Part shown: positions 35,820 to 47,127 of the stretch, one piece after another
How the letters are laid out: the number at the start of each line of letters is the position of its first letter
How positions within the stretch are numbered: position 1 is the stretch's first letter
Assembly: GCA_028023455.1 (NCBI GenBank)
Contig: JAQFVV010012513.1
Span: 2,728,001 to 2,792,000, forward strand
Length of the DNA stretch: 64,000 nucleotides
Origin: Epiperipatus broadwayi
Taxonomy: Eukaryota; Onychophora; Udeonychophora; Euonychophora; Peripatidae
Reading direction: 5' to 3'
The notes under the pieces: generated by a model
Databases searched by the model: none
What the model was told of the DNA's origin: nothing
What the model saw: the letters and a program-made list of their open reading frames with translations, nothing else
Position numbers and translations under genes: made by a program

Positions 35820-35930
35820 TTACTCCCCTCCCCCAACCGCTCCTGGTTTTAAAAACATAATATTGAAAATTATGGGAAAGTTGTCCGGGTAACGACCGAC
35901 AGTTGAATGACGTCAGTAAAGTAATTTTAA
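35820..35930. promoter_or_regulatory. Short GC-richer patch with a full CRE
   Basis: Contains CTCCCCTCCCCC, CCGGGTAACGACCGAC and the palindromic TGACGTCA at 35,908-35,915. Possible promoter or enhancer; no exon adjoins it directly. Confidence 0.2.
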
Positions 35931-36111
35931 AGATTTTTATTATGATTTTGTTACACAAATACATCAATATCATTGTTTTATTATTACTATTTATATTATT
36001 TATATAACATTTTACTTATTATACAACTCTATTATCACACATGTACACGTTAAGTACTATTTCTAACAGTGTTACTTTGAAACAATATGATTGTCCATTT
36101 AAATCCTTATG

Positions 36112-36262
36112 CTTGACACTACATTAAGAACTTTCTCTTAACAAAATTAATTCTCTTCTTCTTTCTCCCTCTTTTAAAATCATTCTTTTTTCTCTTCTGT
36201 TCATTGTGTCAAATAACTTTGGATCAAATCGGATACTTAGCTTCTGAAAATCTTTCTCTATG
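36112..36262 (-). CDS. Possible terminal exon, charged peptide
   Basis: On the minus strand about 49 codons are open after a possible acceptor at about 36,263 (TTTTCCCTGTTATAAAAG) and end at a stop near 36,115. The peptide contains KDFQKLSIRFDPKLFD and MNRREKRMILKEGERRRELI. It has the composition of a real, charged protein and is unlike the Phe/Ile/Asn-rich noise frames nearby. No homologue was recognised. Confidence 0.3.
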
Positions 36263-36682
36263 TACATGAACTTTTATAACAGGGAAAATAGAACAGGAAT
36301 ATATCTATTCTTCATAGCATAAACAATTTTTTACAAAACTTACATGAACTTTACCACCACAAGTATCTTATCTTGGGCAATGTAACTTGATTCTAGTTCT
36401 GTTCTATTCAAATTTGTTTTAGTAAAATTTATTTTTTCTTTTCAGATTTTGGAAGTATGTTTTTAGTCTTTACTAACAAGATTTTCTAACTGGCTTTCTA
36501 TTATAAATAAATATTTTACCTATATAATTTATTAATAAAAATATTACATATATAAACATGAAATTAACATAGACTATTGTATAAGTGACTAAGAATAGAA
36601 AATCACTCCCCCTGGCTATCTGCATGATGAACATAGATATGAAAATAGAATAAACACCTACCTTTTCATAGAGCTTTTGATG

Positions 36683-36892
36683 CATTACAGAGAGCATACC
36701 AATAGCTCAAACAAGCTCTTAATTGATAAGTGCGGTATGAGAAAATATTTAAAATATCTATCCAGAGCCTTCCCATCTCCAAACCAACTGGTTTCAAGCT
36801 TATGGTTCTGGATAGAGATTTTAAATATTTTCTCATACCACACTTATCAATAAAGGGCTTATTTGGGCTATTGGTATGCTCTCTGTATTACA
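36683..36892. repeat. Foldback repeat, ~85-bp arms
   Basis: Inverted arms share ACAGAGAGCATACCAATAGC, GATAAGTG-GGTATGAGAAAA and TATCCAGA, around a 36-bp loop. Confidence 0.8.
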
Positions 36893-36949
36893 TTTTTGTA
36901 AATACAAGCTTATAAAAGTAATGTCGTTATATATGACTTGCTTTTTTGA

Positions 36950-37195
36950 TTATTAGCTTTTGATGTTTATAAATAAGTATGCTTGTATCAACATTAGTAA
37001 AAATTCAAAGTGAAATGAATATATCATCCAGATAAAATATGGCATTAATAATTATCAGTCTAGCAATCATCTTTGATTATTGGACTAATATCCTTTCTTC
37101 GTTATTAATCTAATAAATATTGATGCCATATACACTAATTTCACATTGAATTAAGGTTGGCAAATGCAAACTTATAAACATCAAAAGTTCTGAGA
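36950..37195. repeat. Foldback repeat or MITE
   Basis: Inverted ends with CTTTTGATGTTTATAA (36,957) and TTATAAACATCAAAAG (37,170), plus partly matching inner sequence (AATGCCA/TGGCATTAAT). Confidence 0.65.
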
Positions 37196-37244
37196 ATAGT
37201 TATTCAATCTACTCTCGATTTTTTTCTTTTATAAAGTGCTATTT

Positions 37245-37473
37245 AAAACAGGCAAAACTCTCTATACATATTGCCACTCAATGCAAGCCAGAGCAATAAA
37301 TGGATACCAGAAGGCTTGTGCATAAAATCCCCATCTAGTGCTTACTCATCCAATATCCCCAGACTAGTTTCTGGCTTGCATTGAGTGGCAATATGTATAG
37401 AGAGTTTTGCCTGTTTTAATAACAGTTATAAGCAAGCATAAGAAATGGTGATCATGTGATGTTTATTGGCTTT
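37245..37473. mobile_element. Young foldback retroposon with 12-bp target duplication
   Basis: Perfect 48-bp inverted arms (37,245-37,292 and 37,370-37,417) start AAAACAGGCAAAACTCTC. One end carries a further 56-bp tail (TTATAAGCAAGCATAAG...GTTTATTGGC). The direct repeat AAGTGCTATTTA flanks it (37,234-37,245 and 37,474-37,485). No coding capacity. The duplication length and asymmetric tail fit insertion by a target-primed mechanism rather than by a cut-and-paste transposase. Confidence 0.85.
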
Positions 37474-37872
37474 AAGTGCTATTTATCCATAATTTGTGAC
37501 AAATACATTTCTCTCTTAATTACACACACATTAAATTATTTTAATGCATTTGCATATTTATTAATTTCTATTTCATTATTAAAATCAGATTATTAAAAGA
37601 GATCATGTTTCTATCCTTGTATAGTTGATTATTAGTCAAATAATTATTAGTGCCATATTTCATCTTGTTGATATATTGATTTTTCTCTGAAGTTTTACTA
37701 ATGTTAATAAATGTAACATAAATTGCACCACCTGTGGGAAATTTATGGTATGTGCTGGTATATGAAATTTTTAATGTATTTTATTAATGTTTTCTTTCTA
37801 AATATATATATATTATCAAATTTATAATATATGTACATTCCAAAATAAAAATCAACCAAGTTAAATATTTTA

Positions 37873-38030
37873 AAATCATTTTAACCTTTGACCATTACAA
37901 CTGATGTGTGACACTACAAAAAATTTTCATATGCCTTAATTTTATAGAATTTTTTAATTGTTCAAATGACCATTTTAATACCTTCCTAAAGTGTATAAAT
38001 CAAATTAGTTTGAATTTTGCCCACAGAAGT
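37873..38030. repeat. Dispersed repeat Y, copy 1
   Basis: Matches 49,305-49,465: TTTTCA-ATGCCTTAAT, TACCTT-CTAA, AATCAAATTA-TTTGAATTT in the same order. Confidence 0.55.
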
Positions 38031-38134
38031 TTTCTACCACTTTTGGGGAATCTAGTGGTATATCACTGCCTTAGTCTAAAAGCTGGTAATTTTTCTCCAA
38101 TTTTTGCAATCTATGGTTAGTTTGAACATCATAG

Positions 38135-38480
38135 GTTAGAAATTACACCATTGTTTCAAGTAGTATTATTCTCCACTCTTGTTCAAGTGTTGCTGGCCTG
38201 ACTAATGACAATTTAGCATAGGAGTCATACTTACACCTCTAGATTCTCAAATATCAAATTTGAATGCAATGTTCTAACTAACTGAGCTATTCTGTCAGTT
38301 CTTTAGTGTGCTGCTTTAAAATTCAATATTTGAGAATTTAGAAGTGCACTTTAAATTCCTATGCTAAATTGTCACTGGTCAGGCCAGAAACATCTGAAGA
38401 AGAGTGCAGAATAATACTATTCAAAACATTGTGGAATTACTGACTAAGCTTGTGGTTAAACACCTGTAGAGGTCCCTACT
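38135..38480. mobile_element. Head-to-head tRNA-derived SINE pair
   Basis: On the minus strand from 38,310 the head reads ATAGCTCAGTTAGTTAGAAC (box A-like), then a tail GGCC-GCAACACTTGAACAAGAG and GAATAATACTACTTGAAACA. A second copy of the tail runs on the plus strand from about 38,320 (CAGGCCAGAAACATCTGAAG). The tail also follows the SINE at 39,690. Confidence 0.7.
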
Positions 38481-38679
38481 ATCACATTTTACATGCATAT
38501 TCTCAAGGTTACAGCCTCAGTAAATATTACTTATATATATATATATAATGTAAATAATGCATTCAATAACAAAAAGCAAATTTATTTCTAAGGAAATAAT
38601 CAACTGATTCCAATTAAAAGCCAGCCTAAAAAGTATTTTTTTCTCCATATTTTATGATTTTGTGGTTAGGTTTTTAAAA

Positions 38680-39110
38680 TTTGTATGCAAATATTCAGCA
38701 TAAGTAGTGTTCCATCTCTAAAGCACATGTGCTGTGGTTTAAGCTATGTTATTATTTATAATTTATATAAAAACATTGTGCTATATAAATAAGAATATTT
38801 ACATATGTTTAAGTTTACATTTAATAATGTTGTATTATAAATTGTTAAAATTTTGCAAGTGTCATTGACAAAACTCATATGATTAGTAATTTAAAGTGAT
38901 TAATTACATCTTCACACTCTCAATTCCAAATGCTTCAGATTGACCCATACATATATCTAGGGTGAAAAAGTTAGAGTGTTCCATTCTGGCTTTTAAAAAG
39001 ACTTTATCTTATATTTGGAAAGGAGAGTATTCAGTATAAATAGTGTTCCATCTCTAAAGGGCATATGCTGTGGTTTAAGCTATGTTATTATTTATAATTT
39101 ATAATACTTA
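38680..39110. repeat. ~335-bp tandem unit, one unit plus partial second
   Basis: The block ATTCAG-ATAA-TAGTGTTCCATC, GCTGTGGTTTAAGCTATG recurs after about 330 bp (38,690 and 39,020). The body shares GTCATTGACAAAA, AATTTAAAGTGATTAATTA and CACACTCTCA with 60,985-61,460 and, more weakly, 63,395-63,735. Confidence 0.75.
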
Positions 39111-39689
39111 TTATAAATAATGCTTATAATAAAAAAAATTAAATTTGGAAACTTATCTACATTATAAAATAATATTTTTAAGAGCAACCAATTGTAGCAT
39201 TTACATTATAAAACCTTGTTCATGATGCTACAAGTTAATTTGATTCTTAATATTCACTGAAAGCAAATATACTACACATTTGTGTGCTTTTTATCTCAAA
39301 TCCTAAATTTTTTTAAATCATAACAAATAATCTCTATAATATCAATTACAATTATTACTTAATTAAAAAAATAATTACATAATGTTAATATTAAAACATA
39401 AAATTACACAAAACTGTTAATATTGTTATATCAAATATTAGCCATTAAAATGGAGTTCATTTAAAATTTGGTTTGTTACAGTCATTCTAATTTCTTTCAA
39501 TCATTCTAATACAAAAATATTGGATAGAGAAGAAAAAGGTACAATGAAGAAAATTTAAAGAAGTAATGGCAACAATCCCAGAAATCAACTTAGTATAACT
39601 GTACATAAAGTATGGAAACCACTAATCAACTTTGCTCTTAGAAAAAAGTGGAGAAATCAGGATGAACCTCATAGATAAGTATATGAAAT

Positions 39690-39870
39690 TTCTACTGACC
39701 ATGGCCTTTGGCAGGATGCTTGAGTTGGTTAGAGCATTACCTTAAAATTCAATACTCAAAAATGTAAGGGTCCGGGTTTGATTCCCAAGCTAGTACTGTC
39801 ATTAGTTAAGCCACAACATCTAAAGAAAAGAGGAGAATCATACCTCTTGAAACATTGTGTATATACTAAC
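39690..39870 (+). mobile_element. tRNA-derived SINE
   Basis: Box A TGCTTGAGTTGGTTAGAGC and box B GGTCCGGGTTTGATTCCC lie at tRNA spacing. They are followed by a tail AAGCCACAACATCTAAAGAA and GAATCATACCTCTTGAAACA that is shared with 38,360-38,440. A typical pol III-transcribed SINE structure, degraded at the 3' end. Confidence 0.8.
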
Positions 39871-39879
39871 CTGTTTAAT

Positions 39880-40860
39880 ATGCTATTGCTAACAATTGAA
39901 TGTATTCGGAATATTTAAATAAAGTGTTTTTTTTTTTTCAAAAGACATTCAATACTCATATTAGATTATGAAAATAATCAAACATATAAATACAACTAAA
40001 ACACCATCATCACAATTTAGGAAAACATTTTTCACCAGATAGACCTTTATCTATTGACTCAAACTAGAACTATAAGACAAATAGTAATAATGAAAATTGT
40101 ACTAAAATAGATAGGGTTGATAAAATATAGAACTTTTTTTTTTGACAACGATAAAGGAAAGTGTGGTATCAGTAATGGGTGTTAAATAAAAAGATTGAAG
40201 TTATAAATAACCTGGCTTAAACATGATTACAGGATAAATTATTGCAATAGAAAGTTCAACCTACAACTGTCATTTTTAATTTTTTGTTCTACTTGTATAT
40301 AAAAATCATAATAATGTGTGAGAGAAATTTATGCTATAATTAGGGAAGTTTATAAACCATTTAGTAATAACATTTGCTATAATAATTTAAAGGCAATATT
40401 TTGTAGTGAGGTGCATTAGATGGTAACAGATGTTTTCTATGTCCTCTCTAATTACAAGGAGTTTTACTAATGTTTTTAATTAAATTTAATATATCCAGTA
40501 TTTGGAATTTTATTTCTTAAAATATTATAAAAATAAACTAGAAAAGTAAAAAAAGAACAAGATGAAATTAATTTGAAGGTAATAGTGTTCTTATTGTATG
40601 TGAGATAACAACCGGAATTGTTTAAAAATCAGTAAATGCAACTTGTAATAATAGTGTTTGTTTCGACTGTGTTTTAACAAAATTTAACATATAAGAATTA
40701 AGTTTAATTTTTAGTCATGTTGGCTTATAAAAATCAAATGTTCCCAAAATGAGTGGGTTCATTCTATTCTTAACTCCTTGTTCAAAATATAGTATCCTTA
40801 ACACATAGAATTATTTTCTCCTCTTAATCGCATATACATCTGGCTATTCTAATTTCATAT
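39880..40860. other. No gene seen
   Basis: AT-rich, homopolymer runs only. Confidence 0.6.
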
Positions 40861-40865
40861 ATATG

Positions 40866-41112
40866 TATATAATATACAAATCAATATATATATATATATC
40901 AAAATACAGTAAAATTTATATAAATTATATTGTTTTTAGAAGTACTTTCGACTATACATTTTGTAGTCTTTATCAACTGTATATAATTATGTGTTATATA
41001 GTTGATAAAGACTACAAAATGTATAATCAAAAGTACTTCTAAAAATAATATAATTTATGTAAATTTTACTGTATTTTGATATATATATATATATTGATTT
41101 GTATATTATATG
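40866..41112. repeat. Near-perfect palindrome, ~118-bp arms
   Basis: Arms 40,866-40,984 and 40,994-41,112 differ at only about 5 positions. Each includes TGATAAAGACTA...GAAAGT or its changed form. One arm reads TAGTCGAAAGTACTT (minus strand), the other TAATCAAAAGTACTT. Hammerhead-like layout with the palindrome AGTACT after GAAA, but the core reads TTGATAA. Confidence 0.85.
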
Positions 41113-42185
41113 TAATGTGGAACGAATACAGATAGCAAACTTAATTTATTATATATATGTATGTAACATATTTATCAATAAATTACACATTATATTCACA
41201 TTTGATGCTTAGTTAATAAAATGTTAATAATATGAAACAAAGAAAGATATTCAGTATTTTTTTTACCGTGCTGTCATTTAATAAATGAAATTTAAAAGTT
41301 CTTTGCTTATAATTTCTGAAACTGTATCAAACTAACAGTTGAAAATAAAAGAATAATAAAGAAACACTCACATAAAAATATTTGTCTTTCACAAATAAAA
41401 GCACGATGTTTGCTCCTATTTAGTATTCCGAGAGAATTATTTGAATAAAATTGGAAACTCAACCTATTTTGAATAAATTGCCATTGATATAAAAAAGGCT
41501 TATGATTTTTTGTGAATCTTACTTGTGAATTTCTAACATAATCGCCCAAGTTTATTTCTGAAGAGCTGTAGAAAATTAATTTTTCTTACTGTTTAGTCCA
41601 TTTATATGACTGAAAACATTACTTCAAAATTGTTTTTTTTTTAAATTTAATTTAGTCCTTTAAAATATATAATTATTATGGCAATTTAATTATTCTATTA
41701 TATATTTATGATGAATAGGAAGGTATAGAGATCTTACGTTATTAATATTACTTCAGCCCAATTTAAATCATGATGTAAGAGCATTTCTGCAAATTTGATG
41801 TTAGGTTTAAATCCTGGTCATGCTTGCTCTCCTACTGAATAATGAGGCCATAGACAAAATTGTTTCTATTTTTGTTTGTGGTTAAACAAAGATATATGAA
41901 AGAAGATTAATTAAATTTAATATATATATATATATATTGCTTGGAGATGTCATACCTTTTTAAAATATTATATATCTATGGATATCCTTTGTATATCTCT
42001 ATGTGTCTTTGAGTTAAAATTTATTAGAAGTAACCAATTACATTATTCATTATTTATCCAATGTGAATGTTCAATACAATATTGTGAAATATATCTGATT
42101 CTAAATTGTAGACGATTCCAGACATTTCAAGTGATATTTTTGAAGAAATGATGGCTATATTCTTGTGACTATCATAATAAATTAA
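41113..42185. other. No gene seen
   Basis: AT-rich; a short AT repeat near 41,920. Confidence 0.6.
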
Positions 42186-42868
42186 TATTTACATAAATGT
42201 TCTGGACATCCCTACAGAAAAGGTAGTCCATATAATTTAATTTAGTTTGTATTAATGCTTAGTATGCTAGCAATATATAACATATCTTATCAATCTAACA
42301 TCGTTATTGTTCCAAGATTATACATACACTTGACAAATACTTTAATATATTTAAATTTATTTATTTACTATTCCAACAGATTTAAAATCCTTCAAAGAAT
42401 CTGATTCTTTGAGAGGAGGGTGCTTGTATTCTTTTTTATTTATCATGTATTCATCTTTTGCTATTGACAAATCCTCCTTAATTTTTCATTTTCTATCTTT
42501 CTCTCGATGTATAGCATTCCAGCTCTAGACAAATCAATTTTATGGCCACAATTTTATTCATGGACTATAAATATAAAGGGATATTCACTACTCTTATGTG
42601 TTCTGTGAGAGCTAAAAATCACACGAGCACACCCCCCACTCATAATAAAATGGGTTGAAGGAATTTAAATACTTTTGAATGTTAAATAAACAAATTTAAA
42701 TATATTAAAATATCAAGTAGACATATAAGCTTTGAACAATAAAGAAGTGAGATTGCTTTAATTATGATGTGTTAAATACTGAAATGATGTGAAACATTAA
42801 TAAAAACTAAATTGAATTATGTAGACTACCTTTTCTGTATGAATGCCCAGAACATTTATGTGAATATT
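42186..42868 (-). mobile_element. PLE fragment between ~75-bp inverted repeats
   Basis: Inverted repeats (42,186-42,265 and 42,793-42,868) share CATAAATGTTCTGG and ACAGAAAAGGTAGTC. Between them, minus-strand frames read GHKIDLSRAGMLYIERKIEN and AKDEYMINKKEYKHPPLKES, a match to the PLE C-terminal tail at 49.9 and 50.8 kb. Same organisation as at 5.4 kb. Confidence 0.65.
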
Positions 42869-42889
42869 ACAATTAAAACCATCAAAACA

Positions 42890-43440
42890 TCCCATGATTA
42901 CCACTTTATATGCTTACACATGCTATTAATAAGAGTACCAACCTCTCCATACTGTAGTCACAAAGTGTAAACCTTCATAATAAATAAATGCAGGAAGGTT
43001 TCTGCATTAAATCCCTGTCTAATACATACTCATCCAAGATCCCCAGATTTGTTTCTAGCTTGTGGCTTTTATCAGTGAGGAGTTTTGATTTGAGAACCCT
43101 GCACCTAGATCTTAGGATCTAATGCAACCCTTCAGCAGCTACCTTTTACATATTTGTTGAACTCTAAATCTAGGGTCCCAAGATAAAAACACTATAATGT
43201 TTACACCCCAGCTCATTCACTTACATAGTCATATAGATCTGAACTGAAATTTGGTGCCTTTCATTTTTCAAAAGCCACAGTCACCATTATACTATGGGTT
43301 CCTCACTGGTGGAAGCCACAAGCTAAAAACTAGTCTGAGAATGTTGGATTTAGTAGACACTAGATAAGGAGTTTATGCACAAACATCCGTTGATTAAGAA
43401 GGCTTACACTTGGTGGCACTACTGTATGAAGAGTTTAGTA
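42890..43440. mobile_element. Foldback retroposon, longest family copy
   Basis: Both arms and an internal spacer are present: minus-strand arm 42,950-43,085, spacer with CCCTGCACCTAGATC, plus-strand arm 43,290-43,440. Motifs CCTCACTGATAAAAGCCACA (minus) and CACTGGTGGAAGCCACAAG (plus) are decayed hammerhead cores. Confidence 0.65.
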
Positions 43441-44620
43441 TACTTATTATATTACAATTGGCCATAAAAGAGAAAAAAAAAACAATTTTGATAATAATAA
43501 ATGAAGTATACAATACTGGTATGCACACAATGAAAACATAAATAGTTTTCTATATGTAGTGGAAATTATGACCAATACAATGCTTATAATAAAGAAAATT
43601 AAAAGTAATAAAAATACTATCTATATCGGCATGATGAAATATTTTGCTTATGACCTTCCAAACATGTATTAGCATTATAAGATTTTCATATAATTTTTAA
43701 TAATAAAATGTTTACATTCAAAAGTAGTGGCTATTTTTTTTTTTCATTTTGCATTTATTTTGCTTTTAAACAGAGTTAAAGTATATTCAAGATTGTTCTA
43801 ATCTCTTCTTCATGGCGTTTAACACAACTAATAATTTTATTTTTATAATTTGATTTGAAATGATTAAATATAAAATATAATTCTATTTCTTCTAATAGAT
43901 AGATATTAAGAATTTCTACACAATTTCTCACCTTTTAATATTTATGAACGGAATATAGGTCATAAAATATTACTTGATAATATAGAAGTAATTATGGGGG
44001 GGGAATATTAAAAAGAAGAGCCAAAAACCCGGATGATAAATCTTGAATTTGTGGTCATGAATTTTATGAAAACTTGCTTCAATATTAAATATGCGTGATT
44101 TTTGAAGCAAATTATGGGATGTCTATTTCTCATTTGTATATATATGTAGTTTGAATCTAGATAAAATTTAATTGAGATCTATTTGTGAATAGATGAAATT
44201 ATTGTTATGAGAAATGTTATTATAATTTCGTTCATTAGCTAGAACTTCAATTTTATATGATTTTCTATTTTATTTATTATTGCTAATATAGCATTAGGTC
44301 GTATTCAACTATTGCAAAAAATATCTTATTAACGATTTCTATGAATGTTTTTCTAAACTTGATATTACTTTTATGTGATTTATTGAGTTTAAGACAATTT
44401 AAATCGTTTTAAATTTTTAAAAGATGTTTAAAGAAAAGAACATTTGACAAGTTAAGTATACCATTACTGTGTATGTTTTATTAGTAAATTTTTATTAAGA
44501 AATAAATTTTGCATTAATAAATATTTTTGGAATTTATAATACAATATACATCATTTCTATATAAATCTTTCAAAAATTTTGGTATTACATTAAAGATATC
44601 AAATAACAAACAATTATTTA
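43441..44620. other. No gene seen
   Basis: AT-rich; no coding pattern. Confidence 0.6.
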
Positions 44621-44647
44621 ATGTTAAAATTATTCGTTGTTTGTCAA

Positions 44648-44719
44648 GCGGTGGTGGCCGAGTGGTTAGCACAGCTGCCTTACAAGCAGTTTTCCCGGGG
44701 TTTGCTTCCCAGCCTACGC
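44648..44719 (+). tRNA. tRNA-like retroposon, anticodon TAC
   Basis: 72 nt with tRNA arms: acceptor GCGGTGG/CCTACGC (two mismatches), D-arm TGGCCGAGTGGTTAGC, anticodon loop CTTACAA and a T-arm with GGGGTTTGCTTCCC. It is flanked by a direct repeat of about 17 bp (TTAAAATTATTCGTTGTTT at 44,624-44,642 and TTAAAAATTATTCATTG with GTTGTTT at 44,729-44,751), so it was inserted by retroposition. GTCAAGCG before and CGCTTTGAC after extend the acceptor stem. Same family as 22,942-23,013, but with a different anticodon. Confidence 0.65.
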
Positions 44720-44869
44720 TTTGACACATTAAAAATTATTCATTGTTGTTTATTTTTGAAACATTTGGCATTAAATTATACTTTCACTTTTACACTTTGT
44801 ACATAAGTATAGTATTTACTAGTACAATAAAGCCAATTATGCATAGCTTTAAATATTCATATATATATA

Positions 44870-45075
44870 TTTTAATGCAATCTTTTTTAATATAATTTCA
44901 TCTTTATTTTGCTTACAATTTTGACTGTCCTGCAGTCTTCATCAGAGCTCAAGACTGCAGGACAGTCGAAACTGTAAGCAAAATAGTGAAAGTTATAAAG
45001 AGCTCTGATGAAGACTGCAGGACAGTCAAAACTGTAAGCAAAATAAAGAATAAATTATATAAAAAAGATTGCATT
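44870..45075. repeat. Foldback repeat with three hammerhead-like units
   Basis: Three copies of GACTGCAGGACAGTC plus flanks: minus strand 44,911-44,949, plus strand about 44,946-44,980, plus strand 45,001-45,040. Outer ends (AATGCAATCTTTTTTAATAT and its inverse) form terminal inverted repeats. Confidence 0.8.
45001..45040 (+). ncRNA. Hammerhead-like motif, G12 changed
   Basis: AGCT, CTGATGA, an extra A, stem II GACTG-CAGGA-CAGTC, then AAAA where GAAA is expected, then CTGTA and AGC (stem I GCT/AGC). The tandem copy at 44,953 keeps GAAA but lacks CTGATG. The two together suggest a complete ancestor. This copy should be inactive. Confidence 0.4.
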
Positions 45076-45179
45076 AAAGTGTATAAGGTGAAGATGATAA
45101 AATTTGTAATATATATGCATATATGAAGAGAAATGCAAAAAAATAAATAAAAGAAGATATAAGAATAGTATACTTTTAC

Positions 45180-46345
45180 TCAAGACTTTAATAGGGTTAT
45201 AAATGTAGATGATAACAATCAACTTTTAGACTATCAACAATCACAATCTGTAGGCATGGCAACATCCTTAAACAAAAGAGTGGTGCCATCTTTATCTATT
45301 GTCTGATATATTTATATAGACACTAAAGATTGCAACTTGACCAAGGAGTGTGAGATTAATAATACAAAGAAGTTTAACAAACCTCATGAATCAGGCAAAT
45401 ACAACCTATTCTGAAAGCAACTAATAAATAATTAACTATAACTTTCAGATTCTTAAAGCAGAATAATAAATAGCATTTATAACTTCCAAATTTCATGTAA
45501 AATACATATTTACTAAGACAATAAAGCCAACTATGCAAGGCTTTAATAGTCTTATAATTCTAGATGATAGCAACCAACCCTTAAGCTATCAATAATATCA
45601 ATCTGTAGTCAAGGCAACCTCCTTTAACAACAAATGTTGTAGCACCTTTATCCATGGTCTGATAAATTTATATTAATTAAATGCCTTTATTGTCTAACTA
45701 AATATACACTTTATATGAAATTTGGGAGTTATAATTGACTATTTTATTAGTCTTCCTTCAGAAAAGGTTGTATTTGCCAGACTAATGAGGTTTCTTTAAA
45801 CTTCTTTGCATTATTAATCTCACACTTTTTACTCAAGTTGCAATATTTGGTATCTATGTAAATATATAAGACAATAGATAATGGTGATATCACCTTTATT
45901 GTTAAAGAAGATTACCTTGACTACAGGATAAGATTGTTGTTTGGTATCATCTACATTTATAATATTAAAGCCTAGGATAATTACCTTTATTGTCATAGTA
46001 AATATATATATATATATTTTATATAGAATTTGGGAGTTATAAATGACTATTTATTAGCCTACTTTTAAAATCTGGAAATTATAATTGAATATTCATTAGT
46101 CTGCTTTCAGAACAGGTTATATTTGCCTGATTAATAAAGATTGTTTAAAATTACTTGCCTTATTAATCTCACCTTCCTTAGTCAAGTTGCAATCTTTAGT
46201 ATCTCTAGAAATGTATCAAACCATAGATAATGATGATAACACCTTTGTTGTTTAAGGAGGTTGCCTTGACTACAGGTTGAGATTGTTGATAGCTCAAAGA
46301 TTGATTTTTATCATAATTGTAGTATCTTTGTGTATATATTTATAA
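45180..46345. repeat. Cluster of four related units, inverted
   Basis: Units at about 45,185-45,440 and 45,515-45,680 (plus) and 45,700-46,000 and 46,020-46,345 (minus) share TTGATAGCT-like ends, GTCAAGGCAACCTCCTT, CAATCTTTAGT, GTGAGATTAATAA and ACAACCTATTCTGAAAG. Probably stacked insertions of one non-coding element. Confidence 0.75.
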
Positions 46346-46644
46346 TTTTATTATGGCTTCCCTGCATATACTTAGAAATTAAAAGATTTTTAATTCATGG
46401 GTGTTGAAAAAAATCTACGGATATTTAATTTTGAATATGCTGAAATTTTTTTATTAAGTAATAGTAAATAGAGCCAAAATAATGTTATTTAGTAATATAA
46501 TCAATATTTGTCAACTTTTTATGCTCAAGCAGCATTTTGGGTGCATTGAAAATAAACCTTCTAATCTAATTTTTTAGTGTTTCTATTTTTAAAAATCTAT
46601 CTATGTTATATATTAATATAATTATGTGTTTCTAAATTAAAATA

Positions 46645-46646
<2 letters not shown>

Positions 46647-46689
<43 letters not shown>
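46647..46689. repeat. (AT)n microsatellite
   Basis: About 42 bp of AT abutting the left outer inverted repeat of the PLE pair. Confidence 0.95.
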
Positions 46690-46692
<3 letters not shown>

Positions 46693-47127
46693 CTACTTAC
46701 AACTTTCTTAATCACTTCAACAAGACTATTTTTTATATCGAAAGTGTATCCTTACAGTTTCAACTGTCCTGCAGTCATAATCAGAGCTACAATATTCAAA
46801 TATATAATTATACAATTAATACATTTTATATACATATTTATATACATAATTAAATACACAAATAAAACATATTTTAACCTGACCATTATAAATAATCATT
46901 TCCCATTTTATTATTTTACTCTTAATTGATTTTAACCATATTTATTTTATATTATTTTATTTTTAAATTACTTAAAAACTATTTATGTGCTCTGTGCACA
47001 GGTAATGAAGCCATTAATAAATTGTCAAAATTTTTACCGCCAAGCACTTTCGGGACAGTCTACAGTCCCATATTCATGGCGAGTTATGCTGTTAATAACT
47101 GTAAAACTATGCAAATTTTATAAAAAC

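Noticed and set aside
37908-38120. 70-residue plus-strand frame rich in Phe, Ile and Asn
   Set aside because: It lies partly in dispersed repeat Y, and the other copy at 49.3 kb does not keep the frame.
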